Below are positions 21,053-28,553 of a DNA stretch of 64,000 nucleotides, one piece after another. The notes beneath the pieces are model-generated. The model ran no database searches, was not told the DNA's origin, and worked only from the letters and a program-made list of their open reading frames with translations. The position numbers and the translations under genes are program-made. The stretch is from Idiomarina tyrosinivorans (lineage in GTDB: Bacteria > Pseudomonadota > Gammaproteobacteria > Enterobacterales > Alteromonadaceae), in the NCBI RefSeq assembly GCF_003987475.1, contig NZ_PIQH01000001.1:62001-126000 (forward strand), written 5' to 3'. The stretch's first letter is position 1, and every line of letters begins with the position of its first letter.

Positions 21053-21126
21053 GGCGGGTTGGCAGAATGGCTATGCAGCGGATTGCAAATCCGTGGATCT
21101 CGGTTCGACTCCGGGACCCGCCTCCA
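21053..21126 (+). tRNA. cysT: tRNA-Cys (anticodon GCA)
   Basis: A 74-nt cloverleaf with acceptor stem GGCGGGT/ACCCGCC, discriminator U, anticodon GCA in TTGCAAA, and encoded CCA. It lies 11 nt after tRNA-Gly. Confidence 0.96.
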
Positions 21127-21148
21127 TTATTCGACGCAACGTCTCAGT

Positions 21149-21235
21149 GCCCGGGTGGTGGAATTGGTAGACACAAGGGATTTAAAATCCCTCGCTGGTA
21201 ACAGCGTGCCGGTTCAAGTCCGGCCCCGGGCACCA
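21149..21235 (+). tRNA. leuZ: tRNA-Leu (anticodon UAA)
   Basis: An 87-nt class II tRNA with acceptor stem GCCCGGG/CCCGGGC, anticodon TAA, a variable arm, T-loop GTTCAAGTC and encoded CCA. It is the last of the array; the less conserved region starts just beyond it. Confidence 0.97.
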
Positions 21236-21272
21236 ATTCCTTTTAAATTATTTATGCTAGTTGGTAGCTATT

Positions 21273-21298
21273 TCAGAGCATTATCATGCTGATTTTTT
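21273..21298 (+). terminator. Probable terminator of the tRNA array
   Basis: AGCAT, a 4-nt loop and ATGCT are followed directly by six T residues. The stem is short (5 bp, extendable with a bulge), so this is a moderate candidate. Confidence 0.5.
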
Positions 21299-21368
21299 GG
21301 TAATCCTTGCTGCTTTCGGTTAGGGTTGAGTTTGACATTATGTCTGCTGATACCAAAAGGACCGGGGT

Positions 21369-21959
21369 ATGCTAAAAAGACGCCAACTAGAATTCTTCAC
21401 CATAATATTCGCAACGCTAATGCTATTGCCGACTAACCTTTTAGCGCAAGAGTACTTAAAGACTTCACATCTCTACCCTCAGACAACGCAGGCTGATTGG
21501 ATTGTAAGCTATTCTGAATCCTATCGCGAAAACTCTGCACCTTATGACTTATATGAAAAGATAACGGCATTTGGTGATGACGAGACAGCTATTGTGAATC
21601 GAATGGGGTCCCCAAAAGAGCGCTTCGAGTGGAAAGTCGAGAATAGGCACGAACCGGAATATATGAATACGGTTGTTACGTTAGTCTACGATGGACTGGT
21701 AATCGAATTGCTTGAATCAAAATATAAAACATTTGTTAAACGTGTTTACCTATCCAGTTGCGAGATAAATTCCGTTTTTCAAAATTATATGTGCAAGCCG
21801 ATAGCAACGGTTATTAATCAGCTAGGGAAGCCTACGGTACGGCAAAATGACGAGCTCATTTACACTTTACAGCACGGTGACGTAGGAGCAAACCCGATGC
21901 GCCTGGGCATTGCAAACGGCGAAATCTCATGGATTTACCTCAGGAACTATATTGATTGA
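21369..21959 (+). CDS. Exported protein of unknown function
   Basis: A 196-residue protein with a clear signal peptide (hydrophobic core IIFATLMLLPTNLL, cleavage near LLAQ-EY). The mature part has two cysteines about 11 residues apart (SSCEIN... and YMCKP), which could form a disulfide. A phrase near residue 75 (IVNRMGSPKERFEWKVENR) and one near 150 (VINQLGKPTVRQNDELIYTL) look alike, suggesting two halves or a repeated lipoprotein-like module of the SmpA/OmlA kind; this is a weak impression. A ribosome site (AAAGGA) precedes the ATG. I do not recognise the family. Confidence 0.7.
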   Translation: MLKRRQLEFFTIIFATLMLLPTNLLAQEYLKTSHLYPQTTQADWIVSYSESYRENSAPYDLYEKITAFGDDETAIVNRMGSPKERFEWKVENRHEPEYMNTVVTLVYDGLVIELLESKYKTFVKRVYLSSCEINSVFQNYMCKPIATVINQLGKPTVRQNDELIYTLQHGDVGANPMRLGIANGEISWIYLRNYID

Positions 21960-22038
21960 AAAGAGTGCTAGAAAAAATTGAGCTGAGATCTGCAAGGACG
22001 TGTTATCTTTTTAGATACAAAAGGAGAGGGTGAAGTCA

Positions 22039-22485
22039 ATGGAACGAATTAAATACAGCTGCCTTTGGTTACTTCCGGTAGTTTTGTGTATCGCCATAGT
22101 TGTTGGAACCTCAGCGATCTCTGAGCCAATAAATCTGAATAAAAATTCAGAATATTTTTGGCTCGATCTCTTTACTAGTGTTGGTGGGCTATTAATTATA
22201 GTTGGTCTAGCTATGATTATATTCAAAATCTTGGTGGGTGATATGTTTACTCGCTACAGCTTCGATGACCAGGGTTTATACAAAAGCCGTTTTGGAAAAG
22301 TAGAGCGGATACTATTTAGTGAAACGTTCGGAGTAAGATTTTCAGACTCTAAACTAGTTAGGGATTGTGTTAAATCAGTAATTTTTGTTTTGAAAAACGG
22401 ACAACGTAAATCTCTTCCTTTGGGATTTTCACCATCCGATGACCAGCTCAAAAAACTTAGTAATCTAGCTGGTAGACTAGAGTAA
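22039..22485 (+). CDS. Membrane protein of unknown function, tandem paralogue 1
   Basis: A 148-residue protein with two hydrophobic helices (about 8-27 and 47-67) and a C-terminal soluble domain of about 80 residues. That domain resembles small bacterial PH-like domains in its alternating strands (YSFDDQGLYK, ILFSETFGVRFSD, FVLKNGQRKSLPLGF), an impression only. It is paralogous to the gene at 22710: both start MER, and both end with a DQL...LAGR motif. I start at ATG 22039, with GAGGGTGA as ribosome site, rather than GTG 22030. Confidence 0.75.
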   Translation: MERIKYSCLWLLPVVLCIAIVVGTSAISEPINLNKNSEYFWLDLFTSVGGLLIIVGLAMIIFKILVGDMFTRYSFDDQGLYKSRFGKVERILFSETFGVRFSDSKLVRDCVKSVIFVLKNGQRKSLPLGFSPSDDQLKKLSNLAGRLE

Positions 22486-22547
22486 TCGAGTGTTTCAAAA
22501 CTGGTGACAGTTATTGTAACTCAAGTGAATTTTATTGAGGTAAAAAA

Positions 22548-22688
22548 ATTAATTTCTATTTCGATATTAAACAAGCAAAATTAGGGGTCGAAAAGCGTTA
22601 TGGTTCTGCAATGTTAGCTGATTTTTTTCTGTCAAAGATATCGTTTCCGAAGGTCTTCTATTTAACGTTGGTAGCTTTAAGTTTTTAG
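22548..22688 (+). other. Short open frame between the paralogues: possible small protein or gene remnant
   Basis: The stretch reads without stops for 46 codons, from a possible ATT start to TAG 22686-22688. The translation looks protein-like (FYFDIKQAKLGVEKRYG, then a hydrophobic end FYLTLVALSF). A GAGG motif lies just upstream of the ATT. There is no ATG, GTG or TTG near the beginning, so it may be a decayed gene fragment rather than a translated gene. Confidence 0.25.
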
Positions 22689-22709
22689 GTAGTAAAAAAG
22701 GTGAAAAGA

Positions 22710-23153
22710 ATGGAACGACTTAACTATAGCTTTCGGTGGTTACCTTTGGTATCACTTCCTGTTATCTATGTCGTGTACAGAATGTTAACGTCTGAAGATC
22801 CACTAGAGTTAATCTATGGGCTTAATGGTGAAATTAACTTTATGCAAGCGTTTGGTGCGTTTGGAATTTTAATCGGAGGCATATTGCTTCCATTTCAAGT
22901 ACTGAGTGATCTTCGAACTACTGTTCGGTTTGATGAAAAAGCCATTTACTTTACTAAAGGCGATAAAGTTCGTGAAATGCGATTCAGCGATATTAAAGGC
23001 ATTAAATATCCTGATTCTAATTTTTTAAGAACTTATTTTACATCAGTGGCGATCCATCTTAATAGCGGAAAAAGGAAATTTATCCCTGTCGGATTTGCGT
23101 TAACTGAAGACCAGCTTCAGCGGTTTACTGAGCTTGCAGGTAGAACCCGCTAA
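22710..23153 (+). CDS. Membrane protein of unknown function, tandem paralogue 2
   Basis: A 147-residue protein with the same layout as the gene at 22039: N-terminal MER..YS.RWL, two hydrophobic segments, then a soluble domain (VRFDEKAIYF, MRFSDIKGIKYPDSNFLR, SGKRKFIPVGF, DQLQRFTELAGR). The C-terminal halves align nearly without gaps at moderate identity, so this is an old duplication. ATG 22710 has the site AAGGTGA; the earlier GTG at 22701 lies inside that site. Function unknown. Confidence 0.75.
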   Translation: MERLNYSFRWLPLVSLPVIYVVYRMLTSEDPLELIYGLNGEINFMQAFGAFGILIGGILLPFQVLSDLRTTVRFDEKAIYFTKGDKVREMRFSDIKGIKYPDSNFLRTYFTSVAIHLNSGKRKFIPVGFALTEDQLQRFTELAGRTR

Positions 23154-23359
23154 GTTTCTAGTAGGCTACTGTAATCCTCATAACTTACCGATATTCTCAT
23201 CGGCAAACGTAACGAGGGCGCAGAGTAACTTTAACCCGAAGAAAAACGGTTTTTTCCCTCGCTCCTAATGATTTTCCCATCCGTAGTCGACACCGGTCAT
23301 TGCCGTACCCTGGTAAGTAGGGCACGACAATGAATTTTCAGAACCGCTTTTGGTAATGC

Positions 23360-24358
23360 TTACAGCTTAACTAGCAACTTACCCTTATTTTCACCACTAA
23401 AGAACAGGTTCAAGCCTTCGATCGCTGATTCTAAACCTTCCAGTGTGTGCGCGCGGTATCTGATTTTACCGTTCATCACATATGGAGTGAGCTTTTTCAG
23501 TAAGCTAGGCACCTGGTGAAAGTGATCAGGCATGGTAAAGCCTTGGATCTTAAGACGCTTCTTAATAATCGGGATCCAGCTTGGCCCTGGTGCCGGTTCG
23601 GCTTTATCGTAATCGGCAATCATGCCACAGACGACAATACGCCCATGCGCATTCATGTGTTGCATCACATGGTGTTGAATCGGTCCACCGGTATTTTCAA
23701 AATACAAATCAATACCATCAGGTGTTAGTTCGTTGAGCTTGGCATTGAGGTCATCTGTTTTGTAGTTAATGGCGCCGTCGAAGCCAAGCTCGCTAACTAT
23801 CCAATCCGCTTTTTCGTCGCTACCGACTACGCCGATCACCTTCAAGCCATCGGCTTTAGCAAGTTGGCCAACGATAGACCCGACCGAGCCAGCTGCACCC
23901 GTCACGACAAGAGTTTCCCCCGGCTTTGGTTCGCCGACATTAAATAAACCTTGGGTCGCGGTTAAGCCCGGCAGGGCAAACACCGACAGTACCATTTCGT
24001 CGGGAACATCAGCCTGTACTTTATTGATACCCTGGCCATCGCTTAATGCATATTCCTGCCAGCCCATCATGCCCATAACCCGGTCACCTTTGGCAAAATC
24101 AGGGTGGTTGCTTTCTACCACTTCACCAACACCAGAGCTGCGCATCACGGTATTTAGCTCTACCGGCGGAATATAACTTTCAGTATCGGGGCTCATCCAG
24201 CCGAACATCGCAGGATCTAACGACATGTGTGTTTGTTTGATCAAAAACTGACCATCGTTAACTGTGGGTAGCGTTTTTTCTACAATCTCGAAAATATCGC
24301 TGCTAACGGGCCCTGGATTCGGGCGCTTTACCAGGTTAATCGCTTTATAGGTTGTCAT
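23360..24358 (-). CDS. NADP-dependent oxidoreductase of the MDR family (YfmJ/CurA-like)
   Basis: A 332-residue medium-chain dehydrogenase/reductase without the zinc ligands, of the leukotriene B4 dehydrogenase / 2-alkenal reductase group. The NADP-binding loop is GAAGSVGSIVGQLAK, and SLDPAMFGWM and YFENTGGPIQHHVMQHM are group-typical. It probably reduces carbon-carbon double bonds of reactive enals or enones. I start at ATG 24358 (MTTYKAINL) with AAGGA five bases upstream; a GTG at 24373 is less likely. The 206 nt downstream (23154-23359) hold no gene; an imperfect CGAGGG/CCCTCG pair is seen at 23211-23269. Confidence 0.88.
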   Translation of the reverse strand: MTTYKAINLVKRPNPGPVSSDIFEIVEKTLPTVNDGQFLIKQTHMSLDPAMFGWMSPDTESYIPPVELNTVMRSSGVGEVVESNHPDFAKGDRVMGMMGWQEYALSDGQGINKVQADVPDEMVLSVFALPGLTATQGLFNVGEPKPGETLVVTGAAGSVGSIVGQLAKADGLKVIGVVGSDEKADWIVSELGFDGAINYKTDDLNAKLNELTPDGIDLYFENTGGPIQHHVMQHMNAHGRIVVCGMIADYDKAEPAPGPSWIPIIKKRLKIQGFTMPDHFHQVPSLLKKLTPYVMNGKIRYRAHTLEGLESAIEGLNLFFSGENKGKLLVKL

Positions 24359-24581
24359 ATTAGTCCTTGTCACATCGCTATTGTCTGTGGGTAGCTTAAC
24401 GCGCGTTCTCGCGCATGGATAGCTTGCGTTGTCAGAGCAAGTTATGACATGGCCAAAAACAGAACGTTCTAAAGAGGCTTTGTTATTTTTTACTAACCGG
24501 CTTTTTTATGCGCTTTGCTTGTAACACATGCCGATAATAATTATATTGGTTCCATGTTTGCTGAATAGGGAATTTCAGGTC

Positions 24582-25280
24582 ATGGCTATGCAATCGTTTA
24601 GGATAATACTCTCTCTTCTGCTGGTATTCACAAGTGCCGCCAATGCGCAACAGCGTTTAAGCTCTGATAAGTTTATCCCGCGGACGCTAGTTGTGGGAGA
24701 TTACCGCGTTGAATCGGATAAAACATTCATAAACCAATGGTTAGGTGAGCCCATTTTAAAAGGCATTCAAAGTTATGGCGTCGAGAGCGTCAGCGCTATG
24801 AGCGCTTTTGTTTCTGCGGCAGAGGTTGACCAATTTGCTCAACAGCTTAGTCATGATCAGAGTCTAAAGAATATCTACGCAGTGCAAGTCTACGGTGAAG
24901 ACTATCATGAAGGTGTGATGGAAAAAATCACGGGCTTTACCCTTATCCAAAGGGATTCAGAGCAACCACGGGGTTTTACTATTTCAACCTATAAAATGAA
25001 CGGAAATGGCAAATTTTCCTTGGTAAAAAGTCTCTCTGGTGGGGGAGTGGGAGCATTCGATTGCAGTTCTATTTCGACAACAGCAGTTTACTTAGGAAGT
25101 CCAAATAAAAAACTTGCTTCACTGACCGTAGGGCATTTGTCTTATCCCGACAAACCTATTGCGGAAACGCGTTTCGCTAATTGGCTAATGAATCAAACGT
25201 TGAAAATGGCGATTGAGAGAAATACGTCAAACCGCTCAATTTTTGTTGATTCAAAAATAGAAGAACAAATAAACAAATAA
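24582..25280 (+). CDS. Exported protein of unknown function
   Basis: A 232-residue protein with a signal peptide (MAMQSFRIILSLLLVF... cleaved near ANA-QQ). I start at ATG 24582 because the signal peptide begins there; an in-frame ATG at 24528 would put another hydrophobic stretch in front. The mature sequence is mixed alpha/beta with one cysteine and no motif I recognise. It is 15 nt upstream of a lipoprotein gene and probably forms a two-gene envelope operon with it. The 223-nt gap to the divergent oxidoreductase gene should hold the promoters. Confidence 0.7.
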   Translation: MAMQSFRIILSLLLVFTSAANAQQRLSSDKFIPRTLVVGDYRVESDKTFINQWLGEPILKGIQSYGVESVSAMSAFVSAAEVDQFAQQLSHDQSLKNIYAVQVYGEDYHEGVMEKITGFTLIQRDSEQPRGFTISTYKMNGNGKFSLVKSLSGGGVGAFDCSSISTTAVYLGSPNKKLASLTVGHLSYPDKPIAETRFANWLMNQTLKMAIERNTSNRSIFVDSKIEEQINK

Positions 25281-25295
25281 TCACAGGTGTCTGTC

Positions 25296-25754
25296 ATGAA
25301 AGTAAGTTTTGTCATTCCAATAGTCGCTACCGCAGGCATGTTTTTAGGTGGTTGCCAATCAGTCCATCATGCCGAAAAGCCTGACAGCTATTTGGACTTG
25401 ACCAAAGGAGATTTTGCACTCCGCGATTATTGGATTCCGAACGAAGATGTTGGCGGAAGTTCACTGTTTTTTCCTGATGTCTTATATGACAAAAGCTTAG
25501 ATGGTTGTGCGGTTATCGAATTCGGCATCAATAGCAATGGCGAAATCACTGGCTATAAACCACTGTATAGCTTTCCAAGTGAGGATGTTGCGCAAGCAGC
25601 CGGAGCTCACATCGCTCACGTTGGCTGGAAGCCTGGGCCAAAAAATAATGAGGCCAAGCCAGCGCTGGGGAAAATCTTTTTCGCCTTTAAACTGAAAGGT
25701 GGTAGTCGAAACAGGCAAGATTACCTAGCGCACTGTGTAGAAAAATACTTGTAA
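25296..25754 (+). CDS. Lipoprotein with a TonB C-terminal-like domain
   Basis: A 152-residue protein with a lipoprotein signal (lipobox LGGC near residue 20). The stretch around residues 70-130 (CAVIEFGINSNGEITGYKPL, AQAAGAHIAHVGWKPG) resembles the C-terminal domain of TonB-type proteins, where a strand with a central G is followed by a helix and a WK/WR-P motif. No TonB transmembrane anchor or proline-rich span exists, so it is not a working TonB. I start at ATG 25296, with AGGTG six bases upstream. Downstream lies an 8-bp hairpin with no T-run. Confidence 0.65.
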   Translation: MKVSFVIPIVATAGMFLGGCQSVHHAEKPDSYLDLTKGDFALRDYWIPNEDVGGSSLFFPDVLYDKSLDGCAVIEFGINSNGEITGYKPLYSFPSEDVAQAAGAHIAHVGWKPGPKNNEAKPALGKIFFAFKLKGGSRNRQDYLAHCVEKYL

Positions 25755-25774
25755 TACCATCGACCCTATAATAC

Positions 25775-25795
25775 GCGGTGAAAGTTCTTCACCGC
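25775..25795 (+). repeat. Hairpin downstream of the lipoprotein gene
   Basis: GCGGTGAA and TTCACCGC form a perfect 8-bp stem with a 5-nt loop, 20 nt after the lipoprotein stop. It is not followed by T residues, so it may protect the message end or be a protein-binding site. Confidence 0.45.
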
Positions 25796-25893
25796 AATAT
25801 CGATACATTCAATCGCATTCATCAAAAAAAACTGCTTGTTAAGTGGTCAGATTTTACATAATCTGAAAAGGTAGTAAGTACAGCGAGGTTAAG

Positions 25894-26208
25894 ATGTACG
25901 CGATACGTTGGATAGTAACAGTGTTGTTTGTGGCGGGGCTTTTAGCACCTGCACAGGCAAGTTACGCATCTTTCGAGCGCCACTTCGATGTACAAAGTCT
26001 ACCTGCTGTTTTAGCCGACAGCCTTCCTTCTGATGTTAAAACGCCAGATCCAACGCCCTCATTGGATGACCATACGGCCGCTTTTAACGGTGACTTTTTT
26101 ACCACGCCAAACCTTGTCGAGTTTGAATTACTGGAAAGCCAGTGGTTCAGTTATGCGGCAGCAAGCGTCTGGCAGCATGTCGCGCGGGCCCCACCAATTA
26201 CTGCTTAA
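25894..26208 (+). CDS. Small exported protein of unknown function
   Basis: A 104-residue protein with a signal peptide (cleavage likely near PAQA-SY, residue 23). The mature part is only about 80 residues, acidic, and ends VWQHVARAPPITA. The family is not recognisable to me. A GAGGT-type ribosome site precedes the ATG. It lies 39 nt before the CBS-domain gene and may be co-transcribed with it. Confidence 0.6.
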   Translation: MYAIRWIVTVLFVAGLLAPAQASYASFERHFDVQSLPAVLADSLPSDVKTPDPTPSLDDHTAAFNGDFFTTPNLVEFELLESQWFSYAAASVWQHVARAPPITA

Positions 26209-26247
26209 TTTCGATCAAACAATTTTCGTAAATTAAGGAGTAGTACT

Positions 26248-26835
26248 ATGAGCGAGTTTCATACGTTAAGCTGGTCAGCAGTGGCGGAAGCCTATCCAAT
26301 GGTTGTTGATGATGTCACCCCAGATCGAATTGATTGGCACGAATTGGGTGAGCGGGTTATTGATGACTTTACCCGTAAAGCACCGTTACAAGTGCGTGAT
26401 AACACCACATTAGGTAAAGCGGAAACCTTATTAAAAACCGCCAAAGCCCGTTACGCCTGTGTATTGAACAGCAACGACGAGCTGATAGGAGTGGTGGCAT
26501 TACGCGACTTCCACAGCCGCAAAGCGGTGCAGTTGGGGCAGCAAACCCACACCCCCTGGCACGATGTGTTAGTCAGTGAGTTAATGACGCCACTGCGGCA
26601 GTTACCGCAAGTCGAAGTCAGCCGTGCACGGCGTGCACGTATTGGTGACTTAGCGGCTACGCTGCAAGCCAGTGGACGGGATTTTATTGTGCTGCATAAC
26701 GATGGCAAAGTTGCCGGACTGGTTTCGTCGCTGCGCATTGCACAGTTAACGGGGGAGTCGGTCAATGTTTACCATACCGCTTCGTCGTTTGCCGAAATCT
26801 TAACCGCAGTAAACCATTCAGACACGCGCGATTAA
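26248..26835 (+). CDS. CBS-domain protein
   Basis: A 195-residue protein with a pair of CBS motifs: the first around residues 50-95 (RDNTTLGKAETLLKTAKARYACVLNSNDELIGVVALRDF), the second around 110-170 (ELMTPLRQLPQVEVS, GRDFIVLHNDGKVAGLVSSLRIAQ). Such Bateman modules usually bind adenosyl ligands and regulate a partner; no catalytic domain is present here. Ribosome site AAGGAG is good. Its stop interlocks with that of the converging LysR gene. Confidence 0.8.
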   Translation: MSEFHTLSWSAVAEAYPMVVDDVTPDRIDWHELGERVIDDFTRKAPLQVRDNTTLGKAETLLKTAKARYACVLNSNDELIGVVALRDFHSRKAVQLGQQTHTPWHDVLVSELMTPLRQLPQVEVSRARRARIGDLAATLQASGRDFIVLHNDGKVAGLVSSLRIAQLTGESVNVYHTASSFAEILTAVNHSDTRD

Positions 26836-27716
26836 CTCGCGCGCAACTGTAGCCACTTCATAAAGGCAACAAGCGCCACTGGCTGGCGCTTGCGGCTCTT
26901 ATAAAACATCTGCATGCCTTTTGCCGTTTGCGCACTGAGTTCGCTGTAGCGGGTCAGTTGTTGCAGTTCTGGATGCTCAAGCAGTTTTTGGTCAACCAAG
27001 GTTGCAGCAGCAGCGCTTTTTAATAAATCTATCGCCATACCGCAATCATCGGCTTGCTGTTTGCGTGCATGCTGCAGTTTGCTGTGTTGTTTTTCATAGG
27101 CTTGGTGCTCGGGATTTTGCCGATCCATCAACCACGTTAAGCTAAACGGATCGCTAACTTGTGCTTGGCGACTGACAGGCACTAAAGTCCGGTCGCATAA
27201 GCGTGTTTCGCGCAATTGGCGATCGTTTAAATGGCCTCCGGCTATCACCAAATCCCATTTCTCATGTTGCAGAGCGGCTGCCGCTTCGGCTGCACTATCG
27301 TGTTGCAAATAGTCGCTACAACGTTGAAAATTAAGTTGTACGTGAGGGTAGAGCGACTGGAAATCTGCGAGTTGGTCACTGAGCCACCAGCGGAGCCAGT
27401 GTGAACTGATTGCAATCGTTAATTGGGTAGTTTGCTGCGGTTGTTGAATCGCAACGCGGTCGACAACGCTTTGCAATTGCGAGAAAATTTGTGCTAACTC
27501 AGGCGCTAATTCCAAACCCGCCTGAGTAAGGGCATGAACACGATTGTCGCGCTGAAATAAGCGTGTTGATAACTGCTCTTCCAATGCCTGAATTTGGCGA
27601 GTGACTGCCGACTGGGTAACGCCCAGTTGTTGCGCGGCTTGTTTGAAACTTTGGCTTCTGGCGGCAACATCAAAAACCCGTAACGCGTTCAATGAGGGTA
27701 GAGTTTTATTTTTCAT
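26832..27716 (-). CDS. LysR-family transcriptional regulator
   Basis: A 294-residue LysR regulator of the GcvA/AmpR-like subgroup (TLPSLNALRVFDVAARSQSFKQAAQQLGVTQSAVTRQI). The effector domain follows but ends a little early and unusually. It is divergent from a LysE-type exporter, the usual layout for a regulator and its target, and shares with it an intergenic region that contains three TTAAC/GTTAA half-sites. I use ATG 27716; TTG 27725 is possible. Confidence 0.88.
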   Translation of the reverse strand: MKNKTLPSLNALRVFDVAARSQSFKQAAQQLGVTQSAVTRQIQALEEQLSTRLFQRDNRVHALTQAGLELAPELAQIFSQLQSVVDRVAIQQPQQTTQLTIAISSHWLRWWLSDQLADFQSLYPHVQLNFQRCSDYLQHDSAAEAAAALQHEKWDLVIAGGHLNDRQLRETRLCDRTLVPVSRQAQVSDPFSLTWLMDRQNPEHQAYEKQHSKLQHARKQQADDCGMAIDLLKSAAAATLVDQKLLEHPELQQLTRYSELSAQTAKGMQMFYKSRKRQPVALVAFMKWLQLRAS

Positions 27717-27731
27717 CTTTGGCAACCCAAA

Positions 27732-27761
27732 TTAACTTATTGTTAACTGTATATCATTAAC
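27732..27761. promoter_or_regulatory. Probable LysR operator
   Basis: Three half-sites form TTAAC-N5-GTTAA-N10-TTAAC, giving two overlapping inverted repeats in the gap between the divergent LysR and LysE genes. The spacing fits LysR-type recognition and activation sites. Confidence 0.5.
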
Positions 27762-27814
27762 CGCTAGTATGCCGAAGAATGGCCATTTAGCAACCATAAA
27801 AAGGACTTTTCATT

Positions 27815-28474
27815 ATGCTGGCTAATTATTGGAGTGAATTTGTCACCATCGCGGTGGTGCACCTATTCGCGGTTATGAGTCCTGGGCCTGATTTCGCGGT
27901 CGTTTCTAAGTACAGTTTCAGCCACGGTCGGCGCACAGCAATGTGGGTGAGCGTGGGTATTGGTAGCGGCATTATTTTGCACGTCACCTACTCACTGGTA
28001 GGCCTGGCGCTGATCATTCACCAAACCTTATGGTTGTATCAGTTATTGCTTTGTGCAGGAGCGTTATATTTAGGCTGGATTGGGGTGCAGGCTATCCAAG
28101 CCCAACCACGCGCAGCGTATTCAGCTGAACAAGCTGAAGTGAGACAACCCAGCCGTTGGCGGGCGTTTCTTATCGGCTTTCTGACGAATGGTTTGAACGT
28201 TAAAGCCACACTGTTCTTTTTGGCGCTGTTTACCACCATTATTTCGCCGCAAACCCCGTTAGTCGTTAAAATGGGCTATGGCGCATACTTGACCGTGGCT
28301 ACGGCAGCCTGGTTCCTAACGTTATCGTGGATTCTTACCCATAAGCGCTGGTTTGCGGTGTTATGGCGCAATAGTCATTGGCTTGATCGCGTTATGGGCG
28401 TGTTACTGATTTTACTGGCCGGGCGCCTGTTAGTGGAGTTAGCGCATTCACTGGGCTTTATTGCAAGTGCTTGA
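27815..28474 (+). CDS. LysE/RhtB-family amino-acid exporter
   Basis: A 219-residue inner-membrane transporter with about six hydrophobic spans. The N-terminal SPGPDFAVVSKYSFSHGRR motif is the LysE/RhtB signature. It probably exports an amino acid such as threonine, homoserine or lysine; the substrate cannot be told from sequence. Expression is probably under the divergent LysR regulator. AAGGA precedes the ATG. Confidence 0.88.
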   Translation: MLANYWSEFVTIAVVHLFAVMSPGPDFAVVSKYSFSHGRRTAMWVSVGIGSGIILHVTYSLVGLALIIHQTLWLYQLLLCAGALYLGWIGVQAIQAQPRAAYSAEQAEVRQPSRWRAFLIGFLTNGLNVKATLFFLALFTTIISPQTPLVVKMGYGAYLTVATAAWFLTLSWILTHKRWFAVLWRNSHWLDRVMGVLLILLAGRLLVELAHSLGFIASA

Positions 28475-28553
28475 GGGCGCTATAATAGCGCCAATTCACA
28501 GGGTTTCTACTATCCTCATTCGATTGATTTAATTACGGTGGGTCGTCCCAACG

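Noticed and set aside
21059-21292. Plus-strand frame across tRNA-Cys and tRNA-Leu
   Set aside because: Its translation (for example VVELVDTRDLKSLAGN) is the read-through of tRNA sequence, another known false gene.
21149-25893. Integrated element using tRNA-Leu as attachment site
   Set aside because: No integrase gene and no visible copy of the tRNA 3' end to the right, so I call the block variable but not an island.
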